From Tetracladium setigerum (taxonomy: Eukaryota; Ascomycota; Leotiomycetes; Helotiales), in contig PZJY01000012.1 of the NCBI GenBank assembly GCA_031472005.1, positions 1,922,001-1,986,000 on the forward strand: 64,000 nt of DNA, read 5' to 3'. Positions 1 through 11,252 of this stretch are shown piece by piece. The notes under the pieces are model-generated. The model saw only the letters and a program-made list of their open reading frames with translations. It was not told where the DNA came from and ran no database searches. Made by a program: the position numbers and the translations under genes. Within the stretch, counting starts at the first letter, position 1, and the number at the start of each line of letters is the position of its first letter.

Positions 1-843
1 GAGTCACTGTACAAGTTCCAACGTTGTTGCTACGTCTCTCAACATCGTCATCACCATCTTCGCTATTCTAGCCAGGCGAGAGCTTGCGACATCACTGTGA
101 AGGCGTCGTCGAGAATTACGAGAGGCTACTTGTGACCGAGGGCAGACAGTTGTATGAGGGTCATTAAGGAGGATACCTAAACCTCTTTTCTCTCCTTAAA
201 AACTCTAATCGGACTAGATTCCTCTTTATCCTTGGCCCAATAAGGTTGAATCATTTCTGTCTGTGCACATGCTCGAAATTTCCAGAAATCAGCAAATCAA
301 GTTCCAAGTTTACGATAATTATTGCGCTCTTAGGCAAGGTTGCCATCACCTTACACAGATATAAAAAGTCAGATCTTTCGAGCATGTGTCTGGGAGAGCA
401 CAAAAACAAAAACGAATTTGAAATACATGTATGTAGCGTTTAATAAGACGGGGTAGATGATTGGGAAGGGAGGTGCGAGCCAAGTCAAAATCAACCATGT
501 TACGTTTGATATCTGTTGCGAGGTGGGAACTGAGAGAGATCACAAAATCATATGCGAAGGGAGATCTGGGTAGTGTCATAAATTTTGATTTTGAATTCGG
601 TCTGCAATTCCATTTATTCTTCTTTCCTTCCGACCAAAGGCAATAGTGTCACAAGGTACAAGGTCTCTCGCTGATCAAACCATCAAATAAGATGGGAGAA
701 CAAATCAGGAAAAAGAGGATGTAAAAGGCATGAAAAAACCAAAGCAGAGGTCGAGAGGCAGGCTCATGCAAAAAAAGAAAACCGTGTCTAACTCCTTTGC
801 AAACCCATTTTCCCCAACAAAAGCAATATTAGGTTTTAACCAT
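1..843. other. 3' flank of HSP90, no gene seen
   Basis: No recognisable gene was found in this stretch. Open frames here are short and resemble no family I know. The part next to position 844 is probably the 3' UTR of the HSP90 gene, which is transcribed leftwards into it. Confidence 0.4.
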
Positions 844-3016
844 CTAATCGACCTCCTCCATGGCGCTCTCTGCTGGTACAGCATCTGCAACGGCTTCGGC
901 GGCATCCTCAACCTTCTCATCAGCATCATCCTCGATGCTCAAACCAAGAGCAACGAGCTTGTGAATACGGTCGGCGAATCCGGCAGGCTCCTCAATGGTG
1001 AAACCGGAAACGAGGAGAGAGGTCTCGAAGAGAAGTTGAGTCATCGACTTGACAACACGATCGTTCTCGCCATCAGCCTCGACCTTCTTCTTGAGCTCCT
1101 TGATGATAGGAGAGCGTGGGGAGATTTCGAAGGTCTTCTTGGAGGACATGTAGGAGGACATGGAGGTGTCACGGAGAGCCTGAGCCTTCATGATACGCTC
1201 CATGTTGGCGGACCAACCAAATTGACCGGTACGGATAGCGCAAGGAGCGTTAACGAGCTTGTGGCTGATAACGACCTTCTCAACCTTGTCGCCCAAAACG
1301 TTCTTGAGTGCCTTGGCAAGAGACTCGTACTCCTTCTCTTCGGCCTCACGGGTGACCTTCTCCTCATCGGTCTCCTCGAGCTCGAAGTCCTTGGTGATAT
1401 CAACGAGCTTCTTGCCCTCGAATTCCTTGAGTTGAGTCATGGCGTACTCATCAATTGGGTCGACCAAGAAGAGAACCTCGAAGTTCTTCTCCTTGAGGGT
1501 ATCAAGGAAAGGAGACTTCTGGACAGCCTTGAGAGACTCGCCAGTGATGTAGTAAATGTTCTTCTGGTGCTCGGACATGCGGGTGACATAGTCGGAAAGG
1601 GAGGTGATATCGTCGCCAGACTTGGTGGAGCTGAATCGGAGGAGCTTGGCGAGGGCAGCACGGTTTTGCGAATCCTCGTGGATACCAAGCTTGATGTTCT
1701 TGCTGAAGGCGGTGTAGAATTTGTCGAATTGCTCCTTGTCCTCGGAGATCTCCTGGAAGAGCTCGAGAACCTTCTTGACGATGTTCTTCTTGATGACCTT
1801 CATGATCTTGTTTTGTTGAAGAGTCTCACGAGACAAGTTCAATGGGAGATCCTCAGAGTCAACAACACCCTTAACGAAGCTCAACCACTCAGGAATGAGA
1901 TCGGTAGCATCATCGGTGATGAAGACACGGCGAACGTACAGCTTGATGTTGTTCTTGGTCTTCTTGGTCTCGAAGAGATCGAAAGGAGCACGCTTGGGAA
2001 CGAAGAGAATGGCGCGGAACTCCAATTGACCCTCAACGGAGAAATGCTTGACAGCAAGGTGGTCTTCCCAGTCGTTGGAGAGCGACTTGTAGAAGGAACC
2101 GTACTCCTCAGTGGTGATATCAGCTGGATTGCGGGTCCAAATTGGCTTCTGCTTGTTGAGCTCCTCCTCTTCGACCTTGCTCTCCTTAACCTTCTTGGTC
2201 TTCTTCTCCTTCTTCTCATCCTCATCGTCATCGACCTCCTCAATCTTGGGCTTCTTGTCGTCACCCTCGGCCTCCTCGACCTCAGCCTCCTCATCTGGAA
2301 CCTCGACCTCGGTCTCCTTGACGACGTGGAGGTAGATTGGGTAGGAGATGAACTCGGAGTGCTTCTTGATGACCTCCTTGACCTTAGCCTCATTGAGGTA
2401 CTCGGTCTGCTCGTCCTTCAAGTGAAGGATGATCTTGGTACCACGGCCGATCTGCTCACCCTCGGTATCGGGGGTGAGGGTGAAGGTTCCACCGGCGGAA
2501 GACTCCCAGATGTATTGCTCATCATCGTTGTGCTTCGATACGACAGTCACACGGTCTGCAACGAGGTATGCGGAGTAGAAACCAACACCGAATTGTCCAA
2601 TCATGGAAATATCAGCACCGGCGGTGAGAGCCTCCATAAATTGCTTGGTACCTGAACGGGCGATCGTACCCAAGTTGTTGACGAGATCCTAATGGCAGAG
2701 ATCAGCATATGCAGGCAATGAGTGGATAGATAATCTAGGGGAGCAGGTAACTTACAGCCTTGGTCATACCAATACCAGTGTCGCGGATGGTGAGAGTCTT
2801 GTTCTCCTTGTCTGGGATGATGTCGATGCGGAGATCCTTGCCAGACTCGAGCTTACTCGAGTCGGAAAGGGCCTCATATCGGATCTTATCAAGAGCATCG
2901 GAACAGTTGGATACGAGTTCTCTCAGGAAGATCTCCTTGTTGGAGTAGACTGTGTTGATGATCAGGGAGAGAAGTTGAGAGATCTCAGCCTGGAACTCGA
3001 AGGTTTCGCCAGCCAT
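844..3016 (-). CDS. hsp90: HSP90 family molecular chaperone
   Basis: Cytosolic ATP-dependent chaperone that matures kinases, receptors and other client proteins. There are two coding exons, 2756-3016 and 844-2688, joined across a 67-nt GT-AG intron (2689-2755), giving 701 aa, the usual fungal length. The N-terminal GHKL ATPase domain is clear: an ETFEFQAEI start, [12 protein letters not shown], then DTGIGMTKA ending exon 1, and [14 protein letters not shown] in exon 2. An acidic, Lys/Glu-rich linker (about residues 210-260) is followed by the middle domain, including [13 protein letters not shown]. The protein ends in MEEVD, the TPR co-chaperone docking motif of cytosolic HSP90s, so it is not the ER or mitochondrial form. 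The start at 3016 places MAGETFEFQ as in orthologues. A 5'UTR intron and heat-shock elements lie upstream. It is intact, with no oddities. Identity is certain. Confidence 0.98.
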
Positions 3017-3049
3017 GGTTGCGGTTGTGTATGTGTAAGAGATTTAGAT

Positions 3050-3256
3050 CTGGCAGTGGAGAGAGATGTTAGCAGACGCACAGAGAGGAGGAGAGATGTC
3101 TGCGAGGCGATTGGGATGCGATGATGGCAGATGTTGCTGGGAGCTTTGTCGCTTTGCAAAGCTTGTTGTGATGAGGCTGAAGCTCGCAAGCAACAACAAC
3201 CAGCAAGGTTACATGTAAAAGGGAAGGGAATTCCGGTTAAAAGTGAGATGACTTAC
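3050..3256 (-). other. Probable 5'UTR intron of hsp90
   Basis: On the minus strand a GTAAGT donor at 3256 is followed by a GCTAAC branch-like site (3068-3073) and a CTGCCAG acceptor ending at 3050. This predicts a 207-nt intron in the leader, 33 nt before the start codon. Fungal hsp90 genes often have leader introns. Inferred from splice signals only. Confidence 0.6.
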
Positions 3257-3390
3257 TGGGTATTCGTAAAGTCGTCAAGAGGAACAATGGGAGGGTGAAC
3301 AGGGAAACGTGACGAGAGATGGGGGTATCTTTGAAAAAATTGTGGTGTTGTTGAGGAAAGAAGAGTTGTTGATGGCTGCTGGAAGGGAAA

Positions 3391-3512
3391 ATAAATACAG
3401 TCGAAGGCGGCCGAAGATTCAGGAAAGTCTTGGCTTCGCTTAGCCTCGTCGGCTGGGGATGGAAGGCGATGGAAACTTCTCCAATCGTCGTGGTCGTCGT
3501 CGTCGAATCTTC
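3391..3512 (-). promoter_or_regulatory. Heat-shock element cluster and TATA-like box upstream of hsp90
   Basis: Position 3413-3425 reads GAAGATTCAGGAA, a perfect three-unit heat-shock element (alternating GAA and TTC units with 2-nt spacers). Two further GAAnnTTC pairs lie at 3472-3479 and 3505-3512. A TATA-like TATTTAT (minus strand) at about 3391-3397 lies just downstream in the direction of transcription. This is the layout expected for binding of heat-shock factor ahead of a core promoter. Seen directly; activity is inferred. Confidence 0.7.
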
Positions 3513-4023
3513 GAGCAGGCAGGCAGGCAGGCAGAGGCAGATACGAGGCAGAAAAAGAGAGGGCGGCAGCAAACAATATTGAAAAATTGAGAGAAAGAGA
3601 AAGCCTGATTATGTTTCTATGTGGTGGCGTGTCCCTGCTGCACTTCTCCCTCAAGCTCAACCAGCAGGCCTTCTTGTCCCTGCAGCTGCCAAGTATCACG
3701 TGTGGGTATGTGTACAAACAACTTCACTATGCCAACCACAGGCATGTCTGCTTCATATTTCTTTAGATGTAAATAAAAGGCATCATCACATATTCTTGGT
3801 ACAGTAGAAGGAATTCACCACATAACCAGGTGAAAGATCACCGAATGCCGTCGCATCAATGTTTGCCCAGCAAACCAATAACCTATTCGCAATCCAAAAT
3901 CAAAGGGGTTTTCTATTGCCATATTCAATCCACACAAGGCTACCTGCCTCGCTTGCCAACCATTAACTCCAAATCATCCCAAAAGCATCCCAAAATCAAT
4001 CCAAAATCCAAAATCAACCCAAA
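3513..4023. other. Intergenic, nothing recognised
   Basis: Region between the hsp90 promoter and the helicase relic. It contains CAGG microrepeats (about 3516-3537) and a run of short CCAAAATC/CCAAATC-type repeats at about 3970-4035. No gene signal was found. Confidence 0.3.
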
Positions 4024-5690
4024 TCAATCCAAATCCTCCCACTTCGTCTCCGTATAGAAACGTATGACTTCTTCATCCACCGCTTCAACCATAAACTGGT
4101 GCTTCGAGTAGACCGTCACCGTCAAGCCACCAAGCGTCGTAGCTCTCGAAAGTCCAACATACGTCTGGCCACTCGCAAAAATATCCTTCCTCGAAACTAC
4201 CACATTTTCCAATGTCATCCCTTGACTTTTGTGTATAGAGAGCGCCCACGCCAGTTTTAGAGGGAATTGTGTCCTGCTGATCAAACAACGCCTGGTCGAG
4301 TGTCCTCGAAGTGAAGGTCGATATTCAGGAAAGACCGATTTCGTCAGTGTGTTTGCGAATCTGACAACCGGACACCAGAGTCCTGCTTGGAGTTGGAACA
4401 GTATAACGTGCTCCGTTTTCGCTTTGCTTCGTTGGCCTTTACTCCATGCTTCTTTTTTCCGTCCAGCCTTCGGTATTAACGAAATGTATAATTTCACCCT
4501 GGGTGCCATTCACTAGTCCAGATTCCAAGCTCAAATTAGCAAGCAGGACTACCCTGGCACCCACTTTGAGCTTTAGCTCTGTTGGCAAGGAGCCTTCATC
4601 AAGACTTCTCATATGCGCCTGGAGGTCCTCTAAGATGTCGTATAGACAAGGGCTATCTTCATCGTAGTTCCGTAGCACATCGCCTTTATCCAAAGCAATC
4701 CAGGACTTCTTCTCACTCCTAATAATCTCCAGCTCCCTTGTATTGACTCGATCAACGGCTCTGAGGACAGGCATTAAACGCATGGGAGGGGACGTATGTT
4801 CCTTCCGAATTGTGAGCTGCATCCACTCTTCGTCTTCCAAGGTTTGCCCGTTTCGAATCTTATTAAGAATCGTTTGAAGATTCGTGTCTTTCTGCCGATG
4901 TATCTGTTCAAGCTTGATGTGACGAAGCTGAAGCAATTTCCAAACTGGAGCTTTGAAGGCCCATTGTTCGCCAGGTTCATAGACTCTTCCTTTGTTACTG
5001 CATTTCGTAGTTTCTCCATAATACTTTGTGTTATTGCTCAAGTTGGCTTTCATCGGCTCGCCACACTGGATGCAATTCCCGAACGGCCTAACGGGAGGAA
5101 GTTGGTAGAAGCCACCCACAAGTATTATTTGCTTCCCTCCAAATGGCCCAATAGTCTCCGCATGTAAAGATTTAGTCGTTCCAAAAAGAAGTGCTCAATC
5201 ATAGATATCTCCTCAATTATAAGAACCTCGAGCTTCCGAAAGGCTTTGTGTACTCGTCCCGATGCTGCCTGCAGTAAGTCGATAAGATGCAACTTGGCAG
5301 AGTCAGGACTCCTACAGTATTGAAGGTCAGCGCATGCTGTCAATCAAGTCTGGAAGGGGACTCTTTGTACCATCCAGCAAACGAGTATGTAGTTTTACCA
5401 TTGAGTGGAAGCGCCGAGATTCCCGTTGGTGCCGCAACCTGTATTGTGGGAATCTTGGAAGTTTCACTTCCTCCGAATTTTTTACGTAGTCGCTTCAAGA
5501 CCTCTTTCAACGTAGCAGTCTTTCCAGATCCTGCTGTACCAGTGAGAAAGATATTATGCTCCGCTACAGCCAGTTCGACAACGCGCTATTACGCAGGAGT
5601 CAAGGTGATTTTCACTTCCTCTTCCCCTATGTCCCCTCCCAAATTCGACTCTTCTCCTGGAACCAGCTCTCCCTCCTGACCCTAGTGCAC
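4024..5690 (-). pseudogene. Decayed PIF1-like DNA helicase
   Basis: Relic of a superfamily 1B helicase of the PIF1/RRM3 type, scattered over three frames. Order on the minus strand: an LTPA leader followed by two in-frame stops (TAA TAG at 5586-5591) where relatives have residues such as QQ; a Walker A motif GTAGSGKT with the following APTGISA motif (about 5540-5420); a Walker B-like VLIIEEISM (about 5200-5230); then GGFYQLPPV (about 5090-5119), where the usual Asp of GDFxQLPP is Gly. A Cys-rich insert, the RVVLLANLSLESGLVNGTQG segment and the C-terminal LSIHKSQGMTLE and GQTYVGLSRAT motifs follow. Frame breaks lie near 5340, 5135 and 4480. Expanded PIF1 paralogues are common in fungi; a Helitron origin is possible, but no Rep domain was seen. 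It appears non-functional. Confidence 0.85.
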
Positions 5691-6147
5691 GCAATCACGT
5701 GGAGGTATCAAACATCAGAGAAGATTTGAGACTCGGATCAAATTCCTAGGTGCAACGACGTGGAAAACTAGCAATGATATAGTTGTTTTGCTAGTGCTCG
5801 GGCTGATACAATGCGGACTTGAAAAACCTCCCTCAGCTTGCAAAAAGTATTCTGAAACTTCTTAATATCTCACGAAGTAAGTCAACATTGTCTCATAGGT
5901 CTTCCGATGCAACGGACCTCATCAAGACTTCTTCATTAAAAACAATCATTACTCTCGCTTCATGCTAACATAATGACCAAGAACCCACATCCGGGATAGA
6001 CAGCAACAAGAGTACCTAAGGTAGGTAGGTAAGAAATCCAAGTCATTTTCCACGTGTCCAGAAATGCAGCTGTTTATACAACCCCTCTCCCAAACGCCGT
6101 ATAGATAATCCATCATCGCAAAATCACCACCATTTTAGAGCTCCAAC
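5691..6147. other. Intergenic
   Basis: No gene recognised. It contains an AGGTAGGTAGGT tract at about 6018-6030, a common short repeat in fungal intergenic DNA. Confidence 0.3.
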
Positions 6148-8645
6148 CTAGGTGAACTCAACTCTGCTCCCGCCCGCTGTACCTCTCTGATTCCTCTCCA
6201 TCCTCCTCCTCCGCCTCCTCTCCGCCGCATCAACACCATCACTTGCGCTCCCAGGGCTCATCGCACTCCAAGTACCGTGACTCTCTGGGCTTCCTACACT
6301 TCCAGGGCCACCAACATTTGAACTCCCACCTGCAGGTCGTCCACTGTAATACGCACTATCTTTTGGTTTCCTCCCCTTTGCAAAAGCTGGATTTGGCGGT
6401 GACAATGGTGCCATAGGTGACAAGGGACGCATGGCCGGTGGTGGCCCAGCAAGACTTATCTCAGAACCAGGCTCTCCACGGCGATATCTCCGACGAGAAG
6501 CAGCTGTGTCTGTTCCAGAGAGGCTGGATAACGAGTCTGCTCGTCTTCTTCGTCGCTCGGTCTTTCGAGAGTTTCGTTCCGCAGCAGCTTCTTGCTCGGT
6601 TAATCTTCTCAGGGTAACGTTCTGATTCTTGTCCCCATGGACCTTTACTTTTACGCTGACTGGTGGACTGGCAACATCCCCTCCATGAGAACGTGATCGA
6701 CTCCTCCTCCTACGTTCTTCTTCGGCTACGGCCAAACTTGCAGCTGCAGCTGTTGCCGCAGCGGCTGCTTCTTCGCCCTCTCTTCGCCGACGAGAGGAGT
6801 GTCTTCGATGTGGATGGCCACCTGCCGACATATAATTCTCACTTCCGGACTCAACAATACTATCTTGACGAAGGATTCCATGTGGATCTGGTGGTGCGAC
6901 GTGCATCGCGACGTGGGATTGTGAGTGTGTGGGAACAGGACCTCCTCCGTAACTAACTGGAATAGGTGGAATTCCAACAGGACGAATGGTGGAAGGTCTA
7001 TCGTCCATAATGATAGAGGAAAGGTCCGAAGAGTTGGTGATTGACACGGACTCAGGTCGAGGTCGACGTGGTGGACGGGAGAATCCATCTCCTGTAAGCT
7101 TTGAAGGTGTTCCGCCTAGGCGAGCAAGTCGCTCTCTTTCTATTCTCTCTGCATCAAGAGCATCGAGACGATCGTTTTCTTTTCTGTCTCGACGGTCTTT
7201 CATCTTCTTCGCAAACCAACCCAGGCCAATGGTGGCCAATACACCATTCCGCACTCCATTACCAGGCTGTGGCCGCCTAGAGGGGGATAGTTCGGAGGTG
7301 TAGTAAGAATCAGAATCATATGAATCTCTTCGGTGGGCTGCTGGTCGTGGGGTAACTGGACGGTTGGCAGCTGATATCGCAGTTGCCGCTGCAAGTGGTC
7401 CACCGACCCCAGATGCGGTTCCCGGTCTTCCCTCCTCCATTCGGTGGACTTCTGTGATCTCCTCGTGGTAAGCGCTCCCATGTCTCCCAGGTCGGACACT
7501 TCCATGTTTCCGACTGGGTGTGTTTTGGGCAACGGAGCTGTACTCGCTCACATCATCCTTGCGTATCTGTCTCTTATCCCACCAGTTCTTTGCTAAAGCA
7601 ATTCCTCCGGCCGCAGCTGCCCCTTGAAAACCTTACCCATGATCCCACCGCTTTGCTTTTGTTCATATTTCTCTTCGATGAAACTGCCGCTATCTCGGCG
7701 ACTGCCAATGACCTCGTCTCTCCTTTCGCGACTTCGACTCCTACTTCGGCTTCGGCGTCTCTTTCCCAGCAAGGCAGCCACTCCTGCACCAGCTGCCAGA
7801 GCACCGAGAGGCCCAAAACGGCTCTTCTTCTTCTCCTCAATGACCGTCGTTCCATGGTGGCTGTGGGTGTGCGTCGTCTCGGAGTAGGCTCCTCCCATAA
7901 TTGGGCCCATCGCTCTATAGTTCAAAATGAAGAATAACACCAACAAAAACGCCATCCAAACCGCATAGAGAATGAAGGTATACTTTGGGCTCCCATAGAG
8001 ACACAAGCCCAATGGGACCTGTGCAAAACCCAACATTGCAATTGCTCTTCCCACCCACTGATGTAATACCAGCTTAACAGGAATCTTCCTCCTAGCCTTC
8101 CCTTTCTCCCGCTTGTGTATACAGCCTCCAGCAAAGGCCTGCACTAGAATCAAAACATACATGGCAACTCCTATTCCATGATGTGGGTTGGTGAGAGATC
8201 GCTCGGGGCCAACCGCCATGAACCCAAGTATAAAGAGCACCGTACTGAGCGCCACGGTGAGTATTTGAAGGTAGACATGAAATTTCAGTGCCCAGGCTGG
8301 GGATCGGTAGAAGCGGGCGATCAGGATAGCAGCAGGAACGACGAAGAGGAAGGTGATAGCAGCGACGATGCCGTGGCCCTTTATCAAGGTATGATATTGT
8401 GGAAGGCTAGCAAATCGATTGCCCATTCCTGTGCAACACAACTGATGTTAGCTAGTCGATCGAATGCCAATCGAATGTAGCAGATCAGACGTACCATTGT
8501 ATCTCATCGTCTCAAAATTCAGTCCCACCAGGTTCGGCAGCAGGAAAGTGTTCCGAGAGGTATCCCACGTCCCATCTCCCACGTATAGCGTATTCGAGGA
8601 ATATGTGCTACCTCCCGCCGGAGAGAGTCGGTTGTCGGTGGTCAT
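6148..8645 (-). CDS. Cytochrome b561 domain membrane protein with long disordered C-terminus
   Basis: Predicted integral membrane haem protein that probably passes electrons across a membrane. Exon 1 is 8495-8645 and exon 2 is 6148-8428, with a GT-AG intron of 66 nt (8429-8494). The cytochrome b561/ferric reductase-like core has its histidines in KGHGI, KFHVYLQ, NPHHGIG and LHQWVGR, spread over about five hydrophobic segments (about residues 60-230). An Arg/Ser-rich segment (KRRRSRSRSRSRERR) and a roughly 500-residue low-complexity tail follow. The reading frame breaks at 7620-7623: a GGGG run is one base short of joining the b561 half to the frame that starts GAAAAGGIALAKNWWDK. Without that base the total coding length is one nucleotide short of a multiple of three. 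A 43-nt intron (GTAAGG to TTTAG) would also restore the frame but is very short. No DOMON domain was seen. Confidence 0.8.
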
Positions 8646-9791
8646 GGTGACGGCAATGCGCCGCCGATGGGCAGCTCAAGAGAGGAATGTTGCAGCAGAA
8701 TCAAGTAGGTGAGAGTGTGTTCAGAGACGACGCAGGAATGTGGACAGCAGCAGTGGCTTAAGGACCGTTGGAAACTTGCCCTTCCGTAGGCAGGCCTGGG
8801 TCGAGTTGGTCGAGTTTCTTGAGTCCCTTGTGTGCTGTCTGTGTTGGCAAGGTTCGTGCTGGAAGGAATTCGCTGTTGCTCTCGTTTTGCTTATCTCTTC
8901 GTTGGCAGTAAACAAGGCTTATCGCCGGGACAGCAACGGCGACGATGATGTATGTGTGTACAGAGAAGGTCAGAAGGCCAAGAGTAGTAGAAATGTTGGA
9001 AATGAGTGCAAAGAATGAAGCTATGGATGCCACTTGTTTTGCGACGGTCTAGATGATTTCTCTCCAGTAAACAATCCTCTTGGGAGAAGAGAGGGAGGGG
9101 AGCTGGTCATGAGCTGGTCATGAGCTGGACTTTACTTTTGCAAGACTCGATACTGTAATTGGGTCGCTTGTAAATGCTTTGGGTCACCCATTGGCTGGAC
9201 AACCAAGTCTGGCGAACTTGACCTTGCGGATAAATGCAACACCTCATCAATCATCATCATCATCACCACAGCTAGGTACTGTACCTACCTACATAAAATA
9301 CGATCCCTGGGTAAGGTAATATCGTTTTAGAGAAACTAAAATCATTTGTGTGCTGAAGAGATTGATCAAAAGCCGGGGTCGCTTTCGAGACCACATGAAA
9401 TGGAGCCAGCCATCTTGTTGTTGAAGAGCCTCTCAGCCGATCGTTCAGGATCAGTATCATACCTGGTGAATCGTACTGCACTGTACAGCCATTGTTTCAC
9501 ATTGTTCACATTGTTCACATCACTTAGCATTTTTTCTAAATGGCTGAGAAACATCGATCGTACTCGATTATAGGGATACTGTTTGATGGTCTCAATACTG
9601 TATCAAGCGCCATTATTGACATTCCGCCAGAACGGGCTTTGTCCAGTGGACGACCCCTGCCAGAATAATCGCGTCGTCCGCCTCTTTTTGAGTCTCAAAT
9701 CCACACCCCACCAACCGACTCATTCTCACAACCACCACACACGCCAATTCATACCTACAACCCAAACAACCAAATACTGTAACATCGCAAA
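8646..9791. other. Intergenic region between divergent promoters
   Basis: Shared upstream region of the b561 gene (-) and nnf1 (+). It includes a direct repeat of AGCTGGTCATG (2.5 copies, 9101-9128), an ATC/ATT-rich microsatellite at about 9247-9266 and a GTACCTACCTAC tract near 9278. A 91-codon minus-strand frame at 8758-9033 has a hydrophobic N-terminus but no relative that I recognise. Confidence 0.3.
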
Positions 9792-10533
9792 ATGTCGTCT
9801 CACGAACCCATAGCCTCCTCTCCTCCACCAGAAGCTCCGATCCCCTTAACGCCCGGCCCCCGCGCCGTTGCCCTTCAAACCATTTACACGAACGCGCTCA
9901 CCTCGACCCTCTCATCCATAACACCGGCCTCCTTCAACGCCTGCTTTCCCTCAATCGCACAATCTGCGCCTGGCGCGCTTCAATCTCTCCACGAGGGTTT
10001 GATTGCGAAACTACAAGCATTTGCAAGGATGAGTTTGAGCGCATCTTGGAGGAGAAGAGGGTGGTCGAGAGATTGAACAAGCTGGAGGACGTCATTGCTG
10101 AGGGGAGGAGGAGGAAGGCAAGGGGGGTGGATAAGGAAGTCATCGCGTATGTAGATTGCTGCTCTTCTTCTTCTCCCGAATTTATTTTTTTCTTTACTTA
10201 AGGTAGATATTCGCTCATTCCAATCACAGACCGCACGACCTTCCCCCAGGGGCGCTCCTCGCAGCTCATCTCTCACCCATACACACCCAGCAGCAATCGC
10301 AACTCAACGCAAAGCTGCAGACCACCGCAAGTCAGAATGCGGCCTTGGCGGAGGAAGTGGCACGGCAAAGGGAGGAGATTGAGAGGTTGGTTAGGCTAGT
10401 GGAGATGTTCGTGGGAGATTTAGATGGGAGCGTGGGAGGGATGGAGAGGGCAGCTGTCGAGGGGTTAAGTAGACTGGCGAGAGAGGCCGAAGGGGTATTG
10501 GGCCCCGGACCGGGCAAGGAAAGTGGTGCTTAG
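9792..10533 (+). CDS. nnf1: Kinetochore protein Nnf1 (Mis12/MIND complex subunit)
   Basis: Subunit of the Mis12/MIND kinetochore complex linking centromeric chromatin to the microtubule-binding Ndc80 complex; nuclear. Exon 1 is 9792-10146 and exon 2 is 10230-10533, with an 83-nt GT-AG intron (10147-10229). The Nnf1 signature PGPRAVALQTIYTNAL...FNACFPSIA opens the domain. A coiled-coil-like stretch (CKDEFERILEEKRVVERL) follows, and exon 2 carries HDLPPGALLAAHLSPI and a second heptad-like helix (LAEEVARQREEIERLVRLV). The frame breaks near 10015, between the LHEGLIAKLQ and CKDEFERIL frames. The two exons sum to one nucleotide less than a multiple of three, so a single missing base (for example in the AA run of CTACAAGC) explains it. 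With that base the product would be about 219 aa, normal for the family. Confidence 0.85.
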
Positions 10534-11252
10534 CCGTTCCCTGGGATGCGGCTGCTTTGAGATGACTGCACGAATTTAGGAATAATGATGGATAATGTAG
10601 GGAGGGTGTAATGGTTAGACTCGACCAAGAATGGGTTGGAAATAACGGCGACTTGATTGTCTGCTCGCGATTACGTGTACTTGGGGGCTGGGGCATGGAG
10701 TCTGCAGTCATCAGACCCAGATCTTTGCGAATAGGTATGTCTGCTCCGGCAGTCATGGAGATACTCCAGCTTGGTAATGGTACTTTACCATGAGGAACGA
10801 GAAGTGGGGTAAAAGTGCAACTGGGCGGATCTGAGCAACGGAACGAGATGGAGCGAGATGGAAGAATGGAAACAACACGATTTGTCGGAATTCCATATGA
10901 ATGATGGATAGCTGGAATAGGTACAGTACTGACAAGGCGACTGGCGATGAGGGATCGCCAGCCTCAGTACATGAATGTTGGTAGCATGCAAAAGAAGGCA
11001 CAAAAAGCACACAGCCATGCCAAAACATTTAATACAGTACCGTGTGATGATAATCTTCGCGAACTCTTCATTCTAACTGAGCAATCTAATGGCCTACGTT
11101 TTTGCACTCCCATTCTTTCCCAACCCAATCAATGCAATGCTGAACCCCAAACTCCTTAAATCTATCCAGCCCGAATGCCATATATATAGTATGCAAAATC
11201 CCACAATCATCTTCGTCAATATATACACATACATGCCGTCGTTCATTTTTCA
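10534..11252. other. Intergenic
   Basis: Convergent 3' flanks of nnf1 (+) and the PH-domain gene (-). TACAGTAC motifs lie at about 10921 and 11034. No gene recognised. Confidence 0.3.

Noticed and set aside
730..2655. Long open frame (641 codons) on the plus strand opposite hsp90
   Set aside because: It is an antisense shadow caused by codon bias in the highly expressed hsp90 gene; Leu/Asp/Glu-rich with no family resemblance.
8758..9033. Minus-strand frame of 91 codons with hydrophobic start
   Set aside because: No recognisable family, no splice support, and it lies in the upstream region of the b561 gene.
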